This document shows positions 1-12,851 of a stretch of 64,000 nt of DNA, one piece after another (the first letter of the stretch is position 1; each line of letters opens with the position of its first letter). Both the position numbers and the translations under genes were made by a program. The notes beneath the pieces were generated by a model. That model saw nothing but the letters and a program-made list of their open reading frames with translations, did not search any database and had not been told where the DNA came from. This stretch comes from Salvia splendens (lineage: Eukaryota; Streptophyta; Magnoliopsida; Lamiales; Lamiaceae): assembly GCF_004379255.2 (NCBI RefSeq), contig NC_056051.1, positions 24,855,267 through 24,919,266 of the forward strand. Reading direction: 5' to 3'.

Positions 1-1670
1 TTGGCACTTTTACCTAAATCAAAACCTGCCTAATCTAGAAATTGCCCAAACGAATAAACTAGTTTATAACATTAATTATTTCAGTCACAAAAGTTTCATA
101 CATATTATACTAGTACAAAAATACGACTGCAAATTTATCCTTATATAAAGGTGTATAATTTCACTAATTATTTCATTCCGAGAAGTTCCCCACTTATTAT
201 AGTACTATCATAAACTTGAGCAAAATCGTTTAATGAGTCAAAATTCATGAACATATTCACCCCCTTTTAGAATTTGAAGGCCTAATTCATTAATTTTACT
301 CATTGTTTTTTCAGTAAAAAAGTGCTAAAGTTTGAAATTGCCGAGCAGCATCATCCACCATAAAGCGGTGAGAATATAAATAATAGCAACATCAAAAGTA
401 ACGTAACAAACGACAAAAAACCAACTACCTTCAGATAACAAACATCATCGTCTCGCAACAAAGTGAAGTTATAGATATTGTTGTACATTAAAAAATACAA
501 TTGATGCTCGTATTGCAAAATAAAACAAATTATTCAAATTGAGATCTAATGATTACAAGTACCAAGAATAAAGAAAAAATTCGATGGAAAACAAGGAGCC
601 TTCCTAAATCGCAAATTTATGAAAAGATATTGAATTTTGTTACTAACCTCGTCCACAAAAATAGTCGTATTTTTTCCATTTTAGACCGTCCACAAAACTA
701 GTTTCTATAATGAGGTAATTCACTAACAACACTCAAACCACATTTTCTCTTTATCGTCCGCAATGAAGACTATTTTTCTGGATCGAATTATTCTTTGAAA
801 ATATGTTTAATAATGATTTTTGAAGTAAGTTCCGATTGATACAAGAAATTTTTTTTTATCAAAATTACTGCGTTAGACTAAACAATTGTCCTAAATTAGG
901 CACCATCCGTCGAACATAACATCACTAAACAACACTTAAACCCTTTTTTTTCACGGTTATTTTACCAATTTGTATTAAAATCCGTATAGTCCACAATTAA
1001 GATTATTTTTCTAGACTGAATTAGTATTTGAAAAAGTGTTTATTAGTAATTTATTAAATAAGTGCCGATTGATACATAAATTTTTTACTATAATATCCAG
1101 TATAATTACTATATCCGACTAAACAATACTCCTAAATTAGGCACCATTTGTCCAATATAAATCGGGACTATAAAACAGATGATGAGGTAAATAACAATTA
1201 CCATATCTACCAAGTTAAACAGTAAAGAAGCACAGTAAAAAAACAGCCAACAAAAAAACTCGAAAAATGTCTCAGACAAACTGGTTTCGCCCATGCTGTC
1301 CGAAAATTAAATACTCAAAATCCAAATGCTGGCGCTGACATAGCACTCATAAATTCTTTAATTTCCATGATATATTTCTGACCAATCGCACCCAACTATT
1401 TCATAAATCTCAAGCCATTTAATAAACCCAATTAATAATCGCTCTTTCTCTGACCAATAGCTGAATCAGAAAGACCACTAATCCATGTCGCCTTGCTTGA
1501 AAATCCATTAATCTAATCAAGAATTCAATAAAGAAAAAATAACCCATCAATTTCTCAGAAAGAGATTGCTCTGATAGCGATGAAAACAGTGCTCTATCAA
1601 AAAAGGATATGTACATTATGTTTATTTTCTTGCAATTATTAAAAAAGTTTGCTTTGTGTTTGTGTATTTG
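1..1670. other. Intergenic DNA upstream of the FAB1C gene
   Basis: AT-rich sequence with no coding region that I can support. Short open frames on the minus strand near 1109-1294 and 1419-1616 have no family resemblance. It contains a diverged direct repeat, listed separately. Confidence 0.6.
755..1158. repeat. Diverged direct repeat, two units about 235 bp apart
   Basis: Unit A (about 755-918) and unit B (about 987-1158) share blocks in the same order: a GTCC(A/G)CAA start, GATTATTTTTCT, a CCGATTGATACA block, GACTAAACAAT and CCTAAATTAGGCACCAT. The units differ by many substitutions and small indels, so the duplication is old. They may be copies of a transposon fragment. I see no clear terminal inverted repeats. 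Confidence 0.6.
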
Positions 1671-3113
1671 ACAGAGAGAGAGAGAGGGGGGTTTGGTTTA
1701 AAAGTTAAGCTAAGTTAGCACATGTTTAAGAGAGAGAAATTTGCTCGTCGTGGTGAAGAAGCAGAAGGCGCCTAAATATGGTTGTGGAGATGCGAGCCGC
1801 TTCTGCCATTGGAGATAGAAAAGGAACTTTCTCTGTGCTCTTCCTTTTCCTTCTCTTCATTCTCATCCTCTTCATCCTCTAATTAATTCAACCATATCTA
1901 CTTTTTCCAACTTTGCCGATGATTTCCTTTCTTTTTCAAGCATCAATTTTACTTATTTGAACCAAAGACCGAATCTTTCTGGGATTTCTTGATGTGGGCG
2001 TGTGTGTTTTTCTGAGCTCTTTCTTCATTTTTGGGCCTTTTTGTGTTGTGTTACATGAGATTTCATAAATCTGAGTTTGTTGAGCTTTTTGTTGTATGAA
2101 AAATTCAATCTTGGAATCTGGTGTGGATGATTCTGGGATTGGTTGAATTCAGTTCTAACCTAGAATTTGTTTTTTATTAGTATGTAATGTTTATATATAT
2201 GATTAGCACAGACACATTACTTGCCGGAGAGTGGAGTTTCCTAAATCTCACCAAGTTTTATACAAAGGTAAATCTACTATTGCTTTTTTCTTAATCTCAT
2301 TTGTGATTGAAAAAATATGTCAAATATAAAAAATCAGATTTTGCTTCAAAATGTTTGTTTTGACCAATGATTTTCAATATATATATATATGGGAGTCAAG
2401 AATTTTGAATTCTACCACTGTTAATCACCTTGGAATGCCTTCTTTCAATCTCTGCTGCTTTGTTTAGCTTAAAGATTTAAAAATTTATGTGTTTACAGGA
2501 GAGAAAGAGGATATCCTTCCTAATCTGATTTTGCTTCAAAAAGTTTGTTTTGGTGAATGATTTTTAAGATTTTTATGTGTTTCAAGAATTTTGAATTCTA
2601 CCACTTTTAATCACCTTGGAATGCCTTCTTTCAATCTCTGCCGCTTCCTTTAGCTTAAAGATTAAATTTTTATGTGTTTCACAAGAGAGAAAGAGGATAT
2701 CCTTCCTAATCTGTGTTTTCGTATGATGAAATTTGCAGATTGAAGCTTGATTTCTGGTGCTAATCGTTTGGATTTGTCTGAATTTTTGGTATTTACTTTC
2801 TCCTTTAGTGGCTTCTTCTAATTCTTGGGGGTTCTTTCTTTTATTGAATTTTGTGGTATATTCATCTTTGATTTTCAGGAGGTCAAAGAAAAATAAAAAG
2901 AAGATAGAAAACACCACTATTTTTATTGTGGGGTTGATAGTTTAAAGTCATATTCGATCAAGTTTCTCTTAAGATTATTAGAAGGAGAGTAGGGAAATTA
3001 TTGGGAACTATTTGTTTGTCAATCTTGAATAAGATTATCAGAAGGAAGAGAAGAGCAATTTTCCTCTAAAGGGGCAAAATTTGAGTCCTTGTGTGACTGG
3101 ATTCTGCTGGTAT
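1671..3113 (+). promoter_or_regulatory. FAB1C promoter and 5' leader region
   Basis: A GA-rich run at about 1673-1690 is followed by pyrimidine-rich DNA (about 1815-1880) of the kind seen in plant 5' untranslated leaders. There is no coding potential before the start codon at 3114. A plausible leader intron donor lies at about 2267 (AAAG|GTAAAT). Acceptors lie at about 2739 (TTGCAG) and 2879 (TTTCAG). The transcription start cannot be placed from sequence alone. Confidence 0.4.
2335..2713 (+). repeat. Tandem duplication of about 190 bp in the FAB1C leader
   Basis: Copy 1 (about 2335-2526) and copy 2 (about 2525-2713) run in parallel. Both carry a GATTTTGCTTCAAAA start, AATTTTGAATTCTACCACT, TCACCTTGGAATGCCTTC, a TTAGCTTAAAGATT block, and end with GAGGATATCCTTCCTAATCT. 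The candidate acceptor TTTACAG|GAG in copy 1 reads TTTCACAAGAG in copy 2. The duplication lies in the presumed 5' leader intron. Confidence 0.8.
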
Positions 3114-6100
3114 ATGGGAATGCGTGGTACTTCTCTGCTGAATTTTATTCAAAAGTTTCAATCTTGGATGTCTTGGGGTTACATTGATACAAATACCATA
3201 TTGTGTGGATTTGAGATGATGGATAACGGCAGCCTTTGTTCCAAGTGTGCACGAAATGTGTTGAGTTCGTACCCCAAGTACCAGTGTCTAGTCTGTGGGA
3301 GTCTGTTGTGCAATAACTGTAGTGACTGCCTTACCTCTTTCGATGGAGTTGTATCGACCGATCATTTGAAGGACACTGCAGAGGAAGTGATTTATACTAT
3401 GTCGTGCAAGATTTGTTCTGAACATAGCCCCCCAAATAAAAGTGGCAGACGATGCAGTGGCAAAGTCTATCCTTCTGAGTCTCCGAGTCAAAGCCAAGAA
3501 CCCCCATCACCAAGTTTTAGTGGTGAGGGAAGTGATGGTCATTCCCCTATTGCTCTAGCTAGGAGTAGTGATGCGTCTTTCCCCAACGATCTATCTCCAG
3601 TGCCTGCTTATTGCTCAAGCAGGTAACGAGCTCGCATGACTTTTGTGTTTTCTGATTTGTATCTGATGATGTTATCTTGATATCTTGATATATTTTTATG
3701 TAGGAGCTATGATGATGAGGGCGAGCAGTCGATGAGCCACTTCTTCAGCATACCCAACGAATACTTTCATGATGGTTCTGATGTAGATTCGAGTTGTGTT
3801 AGTGTTAGACATGAATTTTATAATCCCATGTCTTTAGGATCAAGCCCTTCCGACAGCCCCTCCAGGCCGCATACAGTATCTAGTGGAGTCGGGTGTCATG
3901 TACAGCTAGATCAAACGTCTCAAGATGACCATGAGCAGGCTGTTTTAGAAATGCCTGCGAAAGGGATTTGGGACGCAGAAGATGCCGATGACCTGCCAAT
4001 TCTTCGGCATGCTAGCGAAGAGCTGCTTCAGCCATTGGATTTTGAAAACAATGGTCTGATTTGGCTTCCTCCTCCTCCCGATGATGCCAATGACGAGGTG
4101 GAGAAGAACTTATTTACTTATGATGATGAGGACGACGAAGTTGGGGATTCGGGTGTTATGTTTTTGCCTACCGCTACCATAGATACCATGTTTTCAGCGA
4201 AGGAGAAGCAGTGTCACAACGACAAAGGACCCTGGAGATCTGCAGTGCAGGGGCACTTTAGTGCTCTCGTATCACATCTTTTACAAGGGAAGGGTATAGT
4301 TGCTGAAAAGGATAACGGTGCTGATGATTGGCTTGAAATAGTAACCACTATCGCGTGGCAGGCTGCGAAATTCTTGAAGCCGGATACTAGTAGAGGAGGC
4401 AGCATGGATCCCTGTGACTATTTAAAGGTCAAATGTGTAGCTTCAGGAACCCCTTGCCAGAGGTAAATGACATACTGTTTCCCAAAGATCGCATTTTTAC
4501 ACACGAGCACCATATAGTAAAGCTTACAAACGAGCGTATAGTCAAAACAATTTCCATTTAAAGATATAACATTCACATTATTTGCTTATTTGCCTTAGTT
4601 AGTTATAATAGAGTGTATGCTATCTTTCTCTTGTGCAGCAAATTTATTAGAGGAGTAGTTTGTACCAAGAACATAAAACACAAACGAATGACGTCGCAAT
4701 ACAAAAATGCTCGACTGCTTCTCTTAGGAGGAGCTCTGGAGTACCAAAGAGTTCCCAATCAGCTGGCATCGTTCGAGACATTACTGCAACTGGTTTGTCA
4801 TGATTTGATTTTCTTGTCCAATACGTTTATGTTACTCCTGTGATGTTAAAAAACCTTGCTTGATCGATGAATCAGGAGAACGATCATCTGAAGACGGTTG
4901 TTTCCAAGATAGAGGCCCATCGTCCAAATGTTCTGCTAGTCGAGAAAAGTGTGTCTTCAATTGCTCTCGAGCATCTGCTAGCAAAAGATATCTCCTTAGT
5001 TCTGAATGTTAAAAGACCTCTATTGGAGAAGATTGCTAGATGTACTGGTGCTAGTATAACTCCATCGACTGATCACATACCCACAACGAGGTTGGGGCAC
5101 TGCGAAATCTTCCGCTTGGAAAAAGTTTCAGAAGATCATGAACCAGTCAACCAATTCAATAGAAAACCATCTAAAACTTTGATGTTTTTCGAAGGTTGTC
5201 CAAGGCGCTTAGGCTGCACGGTACGATATCCATCACATGTTTAAGTATTCTGTCTACTTATTTTCCGATCGTCTCTGCTATTTGTAATACTCTTTGTGAT
5301 AAGCTTATAGACATGTACCTTTCAATGCGCAGGTTGTACTGCGGGGGTCGTCCCGAGAAGAGCTTAGGAAGCTGAAACATGTGACTCAATATGCTGTCTT
5401 TGCAGCATATCATTTGTCACTAGAGACTTCTTTTCTTGTAGACGAGGGCGCTAGTCTTCCTAAAGTGGTGACTAAAACGCCTCTTGACAAGGCCGTATCT
5501 GTGGCTCCTGATTCTGCTGTGGCCACCACTTGCTCGGAAGAAAACAAAGCTTCGGATATAGATTTAGGATCCGCGGATCTCACTTTGGAGCTAGGACTGC
5601 AGGAGTCGTTGTCTGAGCTTGGCGATGATGGTTATGATGATGTTTCTATCCCAGACGAATTTAGATACAGAAAAGCACTATCTGAGGCATGCAATGAGAA
5701 TCTAGCATTAGATGTAGCTCCCGATGGCCTTAGACGTGCAGAAACGATAGGTCAAGAAGAGGGCCAGTCGGGTGTTGTTGGACTAGCAACTCCTGTACAT
5801 GGCGAAGATACTGAAGCATCCGGTGAATATTTTTCAGCTAACGACAGTCACCACAGCATACTAGTTTCCTTTTCCAGCCATAATATGGCGAATGGAACTG
5901 TATGTGAACGGTCAAGGCTTGTTCGCTTGAAATTCTATGGCAACTCTGATAAACCACTAGGGAGGTTTCTGAGGGATGATTTGTTCGATCAGGTAACTTC
6001 TGTTTTTATTTCATTCTTTGCCATTCTCTCGATGATTATTCTTGTATCTCATTGCGTTTCATATTTGCAGTCATTTCTATGTCGATCGTGCAAGGAATCA

Positions 6101-9100
6101 GCTGAAGCCCATGTTATGTGTTATACACACCAGCATGCCAATCTTACAATAAACGTTAAACGCCTTCTATCAGCTAAGCTTCCCGGGGAACAGGATGGGA
6201 AGATATGGATGTGGCATAGATGCCTCAGGTGTGAACGCAGTGAAGGGGTTCCACCAGCCACTCAACGAGTGGTTATGTCCGGTGCTGCTTGGGGACTTTC
6301 GTTTGGGAAGTTTCTTGAACTTAGTTTTTCAAACCATGCAACAGGGAACCGTGTTTCCACCTGTGGCCATTCGCTGCAGAGAGACTGCCTCAGATTTTAT
6401 GGGTACGCGACAAACTCTTCGATCACAGATTTCCATTGTGAGATAACACAGCAGAGGTAGAATGATTAATTAACATACCTTGTTATTCTCTGACAGTTTT
6501 GGCAATATGGTTGCTTTCTTTCGGTATTCACCTATCAACATCCTCTCCATTCGTCTGCCTCCTTCAACTCTTGAATTTGGCGATCCCGGTGAGCAACCTT
6601 GGATAAGAAAAGAAGCATATGAGGTACGAATAATACCTACAAGATTGTTACTTTTCAAGGAATATCTGTCTTGACTGTCTCTTTTCGTATATTAGCTGTT
6701 GAGCAAAGCAAAGGCCTTGCACGCAGAGATATCACGCGTTCTTGATGAATCCAAAAGTAAATGTATATCTTCGATGGATGAATTCTCTGATGCAAACGAG
6801 CTGCACAACCATGTCTTGGAGCTAAACAGCATGCTTTGTGAAGAAAAAACTTCTTATGAAGTAAGTTGTTATCGATAGTATATTCCTATGCTTTCTATAC
6901 AAACGAAAATTTCATTCATCATGTTGATCCGTTTACGTTTACTAATATGCTCACTCCTCTGATAGGATTTGCTCCAATTCGCCGACAAAGAAGTTCAAGA
7001 ACACTCTGAAGCTGCAGTTGACATTCTTGAGATAAACCGTATGCGGCATTCTCTTATGGTTGGTTCAAAAGTATGGGATCGACGCCTTTTTCTACTAGAC
7101 TCCCTCCTCAAAAGAGGTTCGAGCCCCAAGGCTGCAACGGATGTTACATCTCATATTGGATTGAAAGATTCTGATCCAAGCATGAAAGAGAACAATAACA
7201 ACAACCTTGATCTTGGTACGGAAGATGATGCTTCTGTGCATCCAAAAATAGAAGATTGCGCCAATGACGAGGGGCTTGACTCTTCACAACTCGAATCCGG
7301 TTTCATGGAAAGTTATCAAAGACTGCAGCGCAGCAGAGAAGAACTGCACCAAGGCGACGAGAATCCTGCAAATTCGACTACTTTAGAGCGTGCTCCATCA
7401 GCTGGATCAATTCTTTCGGATAAGATAGATTCCGCATGGTCTGGTGCTGATCTGGTGTCGATGAAATCTCAGTCGCTTGACATGTCAAGCTTAGATGCAT
7501 CGGAAACTCCTTCATTCGCTCAGGTTAATCAAAAAGAGAATCCGGTGTTCAGAAGACTGGCAGGACCTACAAGAGTTCATTCCTTTGATTCTGCTCAACG
7601 GCTCCAAGAAAGAATGCGCAGAGGTCTTCCCCCTTCCTCGATGTACTTGTCGAATATTCGATCATTCCATGCTTCTGGCGACTACAGGCACATGGTCAGG
7701 GATCCTGTTGCGAATGTACAGAGGACTTACTCCCAACTATCATTCCGCGAAGCTGAAAAGTTTAACCTTCCTTCGACTGATCCTCCCTCCTTTATATCCT
7801 CCCTCTCTCTCGTGCCTGAAGGGGCTAGATTGATGGTTCTGCAAAATGGCCATGAGGATGTTGTCGTCACTGTCTACGACAACGAGCCCACCAGCATAAT
7901 ATCATACGCCCTTAGCTCCAAAGAGTATGATGACTGGGTAGCTGGGAGGCTAACCGGGACTGAGATAGGGTCGAACGTTAGGCTCCTCAACAAGGTGAGC
8001 TCACTAGCTTCCGAGCTGTCAACGTGGCAATCTTTTGGTTCGTTGGATTCAGACTACACGAACTTTGGAAATTACAGCTCCGACGATGGTGTTTCTTCGT
8101 CGACATCAGATCAAGATAACTGCCCTCATCTCCGGATCACTTTTGAGGACGAATCATCCAATGCTGGTGGAAAGGTGAAGTTCTCTGTCACTTCTTACTA
8201 CGCGAAACAGTTTGATGCACTCCGTAGGAAATGCTGTCCGTGTGAAGTGGACTTTGTACGTTCCTTGAGTCGCTGCAGAAGGTGGGGCGCTCAAGGAGGG
8301 AAGAGCAACGTCTACTTTGCAAAGTCGTTCGATGACCGGTTCATCATCAAGCAAGTGACTAAAACCGAGTTGGAATCTTTCGAAGAATTCGCCCCTCAGT
8401 ATTTCAAGTATTTGAAAGACGCTCTTACCTCAGGAAGCCCTACTTGCCTTGCCAAAGTCCTAGGCATATTTCAGGTTCATTCCCATTCCCAAAAAAGCCA
8501 TTTTTTTTTCAAATTTATGTATACATGTAATAACTTTTAATTGTTTTCTATTACATCTTAGGTTACTGTCAAGAAAGGAGGCAAAGATGTGAAAATGGAT
8601 TTGATGGTGATGGAGAATCTATTCTACAAGAGAAACATCTCCAAAGTCTACGATCTAAAGGGCTCATTACGGTCGCGTTACAACTCAGACACAACCGGGG
8701 CTAACAAGGTGCTCTTAGACATGAATCTGTTGGAAACGCTTCGCACAAATCCTATATTTCTCGGTGGCAAGGCGAAAAGGAGCTTGGAGAGAGCCGTGTG
8801 GAACGACACATCATTTTTAGCCGTAAGCATCACTAATACATTACTAAAATAGTACATGATTTTTGACCGGTGTTGTAACATGATATGTGTGTGGCTTTGT
8901 AGTCTGTGGACGTGATGGACTACTCGTTGCTGGTTGGGGTGGACGAGGAGAGGAAGGAGCTCGTGATGGGGATCATCGATTTCATGAGGCAGTATACATG
9001 GGACAAGCATTTGGAGACATGGGTGAAGGCTTCAGGGATACTAGGTGGTCCTAAAAATGCATCTCCAACAATAATTTCTCCAAAGCAATACAAGAAAAGA

Positions 9101-9157
9101 TTTAGAAAGGCTATGACTACCTATTTCCTCACTGTTCCAGATCAATGGTCATCTTAA
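3114..9157 (+). CDS. FAB1C: 1-phosphatidylinositol-3-phosphate 5-kinase, FAB1C/FAB1D type (PIKfyve family)
   Basis: This lipid kinase family makes PtdIns(3,5)P2 from PtdIns3P on endosomal and vacuolar membranes. Eleven exons join in frame: 3114-3622, 3704-4462, 4639-4792, 4876-5220, 5333-5992, 6071-6402, 6497-6623, 6696-6860, 6966-8474, 8562-8822 and 8903-9157. They give 1,691 residues, a normal family length. Residues 42-101 hold four CxxC pairs, a degenerate FYVE-like finger without the basic HHCR motif. This fits plant FAB1C/D, which lack a true FYVE domain. A CCT/GroEL-like region follows (about 425-650, including [13 protein letters not shown]), then a Cys-rich region (about 810-940). 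The C-terminal PIP-kinase domain has the glycine loop GGKSNVYF near 1461, a lysine at 1479 (FIIKQ), [14 protein letters not shown] near 1612 and [12 protein letters not shown] near 1631. The activation-loop stretch [13 protein letters not shown] is near the C-terminus. The start at 3114 matches the conserved MG...SLL...IQK N-terminus. No lesion is visible. C versus D subtype is an inference. Confidence 0.95.
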
Positions 9158-12100
9158 ATCACCATTCTTTCCTTCAAATCTCTTTGTCTCTCTTGTATTT
9201 TTTTTCATATATTGATTACTTTTTAAGGGGGAGAATTCACCCCCAAGAGGAGGTGTATACCAATGTAAATTAATATAGGAAAATAGCCTCATTCCAATAT
9301 TTCTTGTTTTCATTTGTTCTATTAAATACTATTGTAAAACAATGATTTTGAGGATAAGAAACATGGAAAAATTGTGATGTATTATGCTATTGTTGTTTAG
9401 AAGATCATGCACCTTAATTAGGTATTGGAATAATTGAATTATTTGTGGAAAATGGGAAATTAATTAAATGATTATAAACACTAATTATTTTAGTAATGAT
9501 ATATTGTATAATTGGATTAGAAGACTAGACTAAATTGAAGAACAAAAGTCTTCAATCTGACATATTTTTCAAACCTAGCAAATAGTTAGTATTTGAAACT
9601 ACAATTTGTTAAAAGTAGACAAGTACTACTACTATATAACAGCTGCACAAGGATTAAAGGGGCATTTTAAGGCTCACCGTTGACTTTTCGAAGGCACAAT
9701 AATTCAACAAAATAACTATATTTGCAACTTTATTTAATTTTGTTTTAAGGGAAAGAAGTTGAGAGATGGCATATGCAAATAGGAAACATGCTAATACAAT
9801 AAGAAAATTAATTGACTTTGAGTGATTTAATTAGGTTTTATAGTTGGTGGTTGTTAGCTGTTGCCTCCACATATTTTTCAATTAAGCGTTTAAGAAATAT
9901 ATTGTTGCATGGTCATTATTTAATATTAGAAATGTCATTTTCTAAAATTAATTTTTTGGGGTACAATTGAAATTAGTTATGACTTTAAACACAATAGTTC
10001 TAATTTTGGCTCCACATTTAACTAACCAGATAATAAATAAATGGTTGATGATGATCAAATAGTTCCAAAGGAGGATAGTTTAATAGATTGTCTATTCTAA
10101 AATTGTGACAAGTTTATGTTTTCTGAGTGTAAAAATGATCCAAAGCAATGGACTTTACAAAGTCCATAACGAATTATGACAGTTGAATATAAAAAAATCA
10201 ACATACCAATTGAAACAACATTAAATATGCTTATAAATGTCAAGAATCAATCAACAAATACAACAATATTAGACCAGTCTATCTCCATTAGCAAATGTAT
10301 TGATCTCATAGCACATATTATATTCAAATAACGCTTATATACCAAACAACACAATCACATCAAACAATTATACATTTTCCTTACGTTCTCACCAAAAATA
10401 CATTTTTTTCTGAAACCAAAGCTCTGTTAAACCCATCTATTTGAATTACGAGCACGAAGAAATTAGATATAGAAATTTAAATTTATAATAATAATTAGTA
10501 GTAGTAGTAGTAGTATATAAGAAGAGAATCATACAACCTACTCTCTCATAATTCACCTAGCTAGAATACATTTCTAGACATTATTCTCAGAATCTAAAAT
10601 CTGACCATTTACACATACAAAAATAACAGAAATATTTCTGCTATACTTTGTTGCTGAGAATTGTTACATGTGAATTCGGAGAGACGAAACAAAAGAGATT
10701 ACCCATTTATATATCTTTTGCCAAAATAATTATGAAGCCATAACAATATGTTGGATCTCTCCTTCATGGATCGGTAAAAATCCAACTCGTTTCTGCAATT
10801 CAACATATTAAGTCATAATTAAATTTAAAAAAAATGTGTACTATTTATCAAGAAAAAATATCAATGATGATTTGGTTGGGTCCATGTCATGTAGTTGCCC
10901 AATTGATTATGTTGCTAAAGAAAAATCTTAGTCATTATTTGTGTTCAAGACTTTTTAGTTTTTGTAAATCCATCTAATCCTTGTCATATTTAATGTTGTA
11001 GTTATCTTTTTCTGTCAATAAAATTATGCAGCCATATTATTGCTTGCCAAACAAAATTGTTTTTGATAATATTCAGAAGAAAATACATTAATAATTTTAA
11101 TTAATATTCAATACAATAAACATATCATCTCCTATAAATTTTTAATAAAGATTATATCTAATAATTTAATCTTCCCCATACTTCCCAACAAACTTATTTA
11201 GAGGACAAAAACTAAAATACCATTTTATTATTTTTTAATAATTTATCAATAATGTAAAACTTTTAAAAAAAAGTAATCAAAAGTTTTTCATTTGCAACTA
11301 AAATCCCACTAGTTGACATCTCCATCAATTCTAAAGTGAAATAATTAGCTAGACCCAAAACTATCTAACGATGCCAAACTTTCTTATTCGAAATTTTCTA
11401 ATACATTTTGCGTTTCCCCCAAAATTATTATTGACGAGTGCAGGCTTTTGGAAATTTTTTTTAATGTAGAATTCATTTTTTTAGCATTTTTGTATACATG
11501 TGAAAACGTTGGATGCAAGAGCCGACCTAGTTTGACTACACAAGACATGGTCTTAATTTTATACACACAAAAAGTTTGAAACAGTTTAGTAAATTTGTCT
11601 TATTACCTTGAAAATCTGAAACTGTCAAAATTTTAGAATTTCCATAGAAAAAAGAAGATTGAATTTTCAGAAATTAAGTTGAGAACACGTACGGAACTAT
11701 TATTTTACTATTATTGCGTAATCTATGTTTTACTTTATAGATATCTACATGATTAATTAATATTATCTGTTGGATCTTACTGATTTTTCAAACAAAAATC
11801 ACATGGAACGAAAGTTTATGTTCAATACAAACAAATTCCGCTAAACATGGCAAGAAAAATGGAGAAACTCGAATTTGTAGAGTATGACAAGGGGAAGAAA
11901 AAGTCCTTGTTTATTTTAGGTAATTACTTATTACTACTATTTAGTATTATTCATTATATTATTTTTAGAATAAATATCCTATAAAAATTACTAGCAATCA
12001 GAATATCGATTTTCACTTGCACGTCGATTACTCAATCGATGCTTAATTTCGGCAGCCAAGTCGTTAATCTGATCACCAGAATTTTTTTTGCCGAACAATG

Positions 12101-12254
12101 TATTCTCAAAAATAAAACGATGGGTGCTAAATGGTAATTACCTAACCGGAATATTTTTGGCTAAACGTCCCAAACAAAACAAAATCGACTATTTACCTAT
12201 AATTTGCATGATTATGTGCAATTAAACAATTTAAACTAGTATTAAAAAATTTTA
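9158..12254. other. Intergenic DNA between FAB1C and the PADRE gene
   Basis: About 3.1 kb of AT-rich DNA between the convergent ends of two genes. The first few hundred bases hold the FAB1C 3' untranslated region. A (TAG)n microsatellite lies near 10497-10515. I see no coding region or clear transposon. Confidence 0.6.
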
Positions 12255-12851
12255 TTACCAGAAATAACTAACCTTGATTCGACGATCTCCATTAAAATGC
12301 ACATTCTTCTCCGCCGCCGCCTCGCCGCCGTCCGCGGAGGCCCTCTTCGCCATGCATAGCCCCACGATCTTCTCCGCCACCTCCCCGCTATCCTTACCCT
12401 CCGCCATCAGCCTCTCCACCTCCGCTCTCGGCAGCCTCATCCTCACCCTCTTCCCGGCCTCCGCGGCCTTCTCCTTCTCCTCCTCAGCCGCCGCGATGCT
12501 CGGCGGCTTCATTATAGACAAATCCGAAGCCGAGCGGCGCGCCAGCATCAAACTCTCGAGCCGGTCCTTCGCGCCCATGTGAATTCCCGATCTTACCCTC
12601 CGCGCGCCGTTTTCCTCGGGAAATTTGGGCAGCTCGACTAGGAAATAGAGGCGCTTCGGGTTCAGCTCCTGCTGCGGCTCCAGCGGCTTGGCTCGCACGC
12701 CGTAATGCTTCACGGCTTCCGATTCGAGCAGGACGTGGCCCGGGTAGCCCTCCAAGACCGACCCGGCTCGAATCGGAGTCTTTAGTTTGAAGCTCTCACC
12801 GTTGATCTTCATCACTTTTGCACTCTTCCTTCCTCCCAAACTATTCCCCAT
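12255..12851 (-). CDS. PADRE (DUF4228) domain protein
   Basis: A single open frame of 198 residues begins MGNSLGG, with glycine 2 and serine 6, a good N-myristoylation signal that may tether it to membranes. Recognised family blocks are KVMKINGESFKLKTP, GHVLLESEAVKHYGVRAKPL, KRLYFLVELPK, RVRSGIHMGAKDRLESLML and ARRSASDLSIMKPP, followed by a low-complexity Glu/Ala stretch. This fits the plant PADRE family, named for pathogen and abiotic stress response. The family's biochemical role is unknown. The gene is much more GC-rich than its surroundings. The last residues (RRIKVSYFW) may be intronic read-through: a good donor, CAAG|GTTAGTT, has its GT at 12272-12271, so a short downstream exon is possible. 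The start is the first ATG and matches the family N-terminus. Confidence 0.85.
   Translation of the reverse strand: MGNSLGGRKSAKVMKINGESFKLKTPIRAGSVLEGYPGHVLLESEAVKHYGVRAKPLEPQQELNPKRLYFLVELPKFPEENGARRVRSGIHMGAKDRLESLMLARRSASDLSIMKPPSIAAAEEEKEKAAEAGKRVRMRLPRAEVERLMAEGKDSGEVAEKIVGLCMAKRASADGGEAAAEKNVHFNGDRRIKVSYFW

Noticed and set aside
12274..12582. Plus-strand open frame of 102 codons
   Set aside because: Antisense shadow of the PADRE gene with Ser/Ala low complexity.
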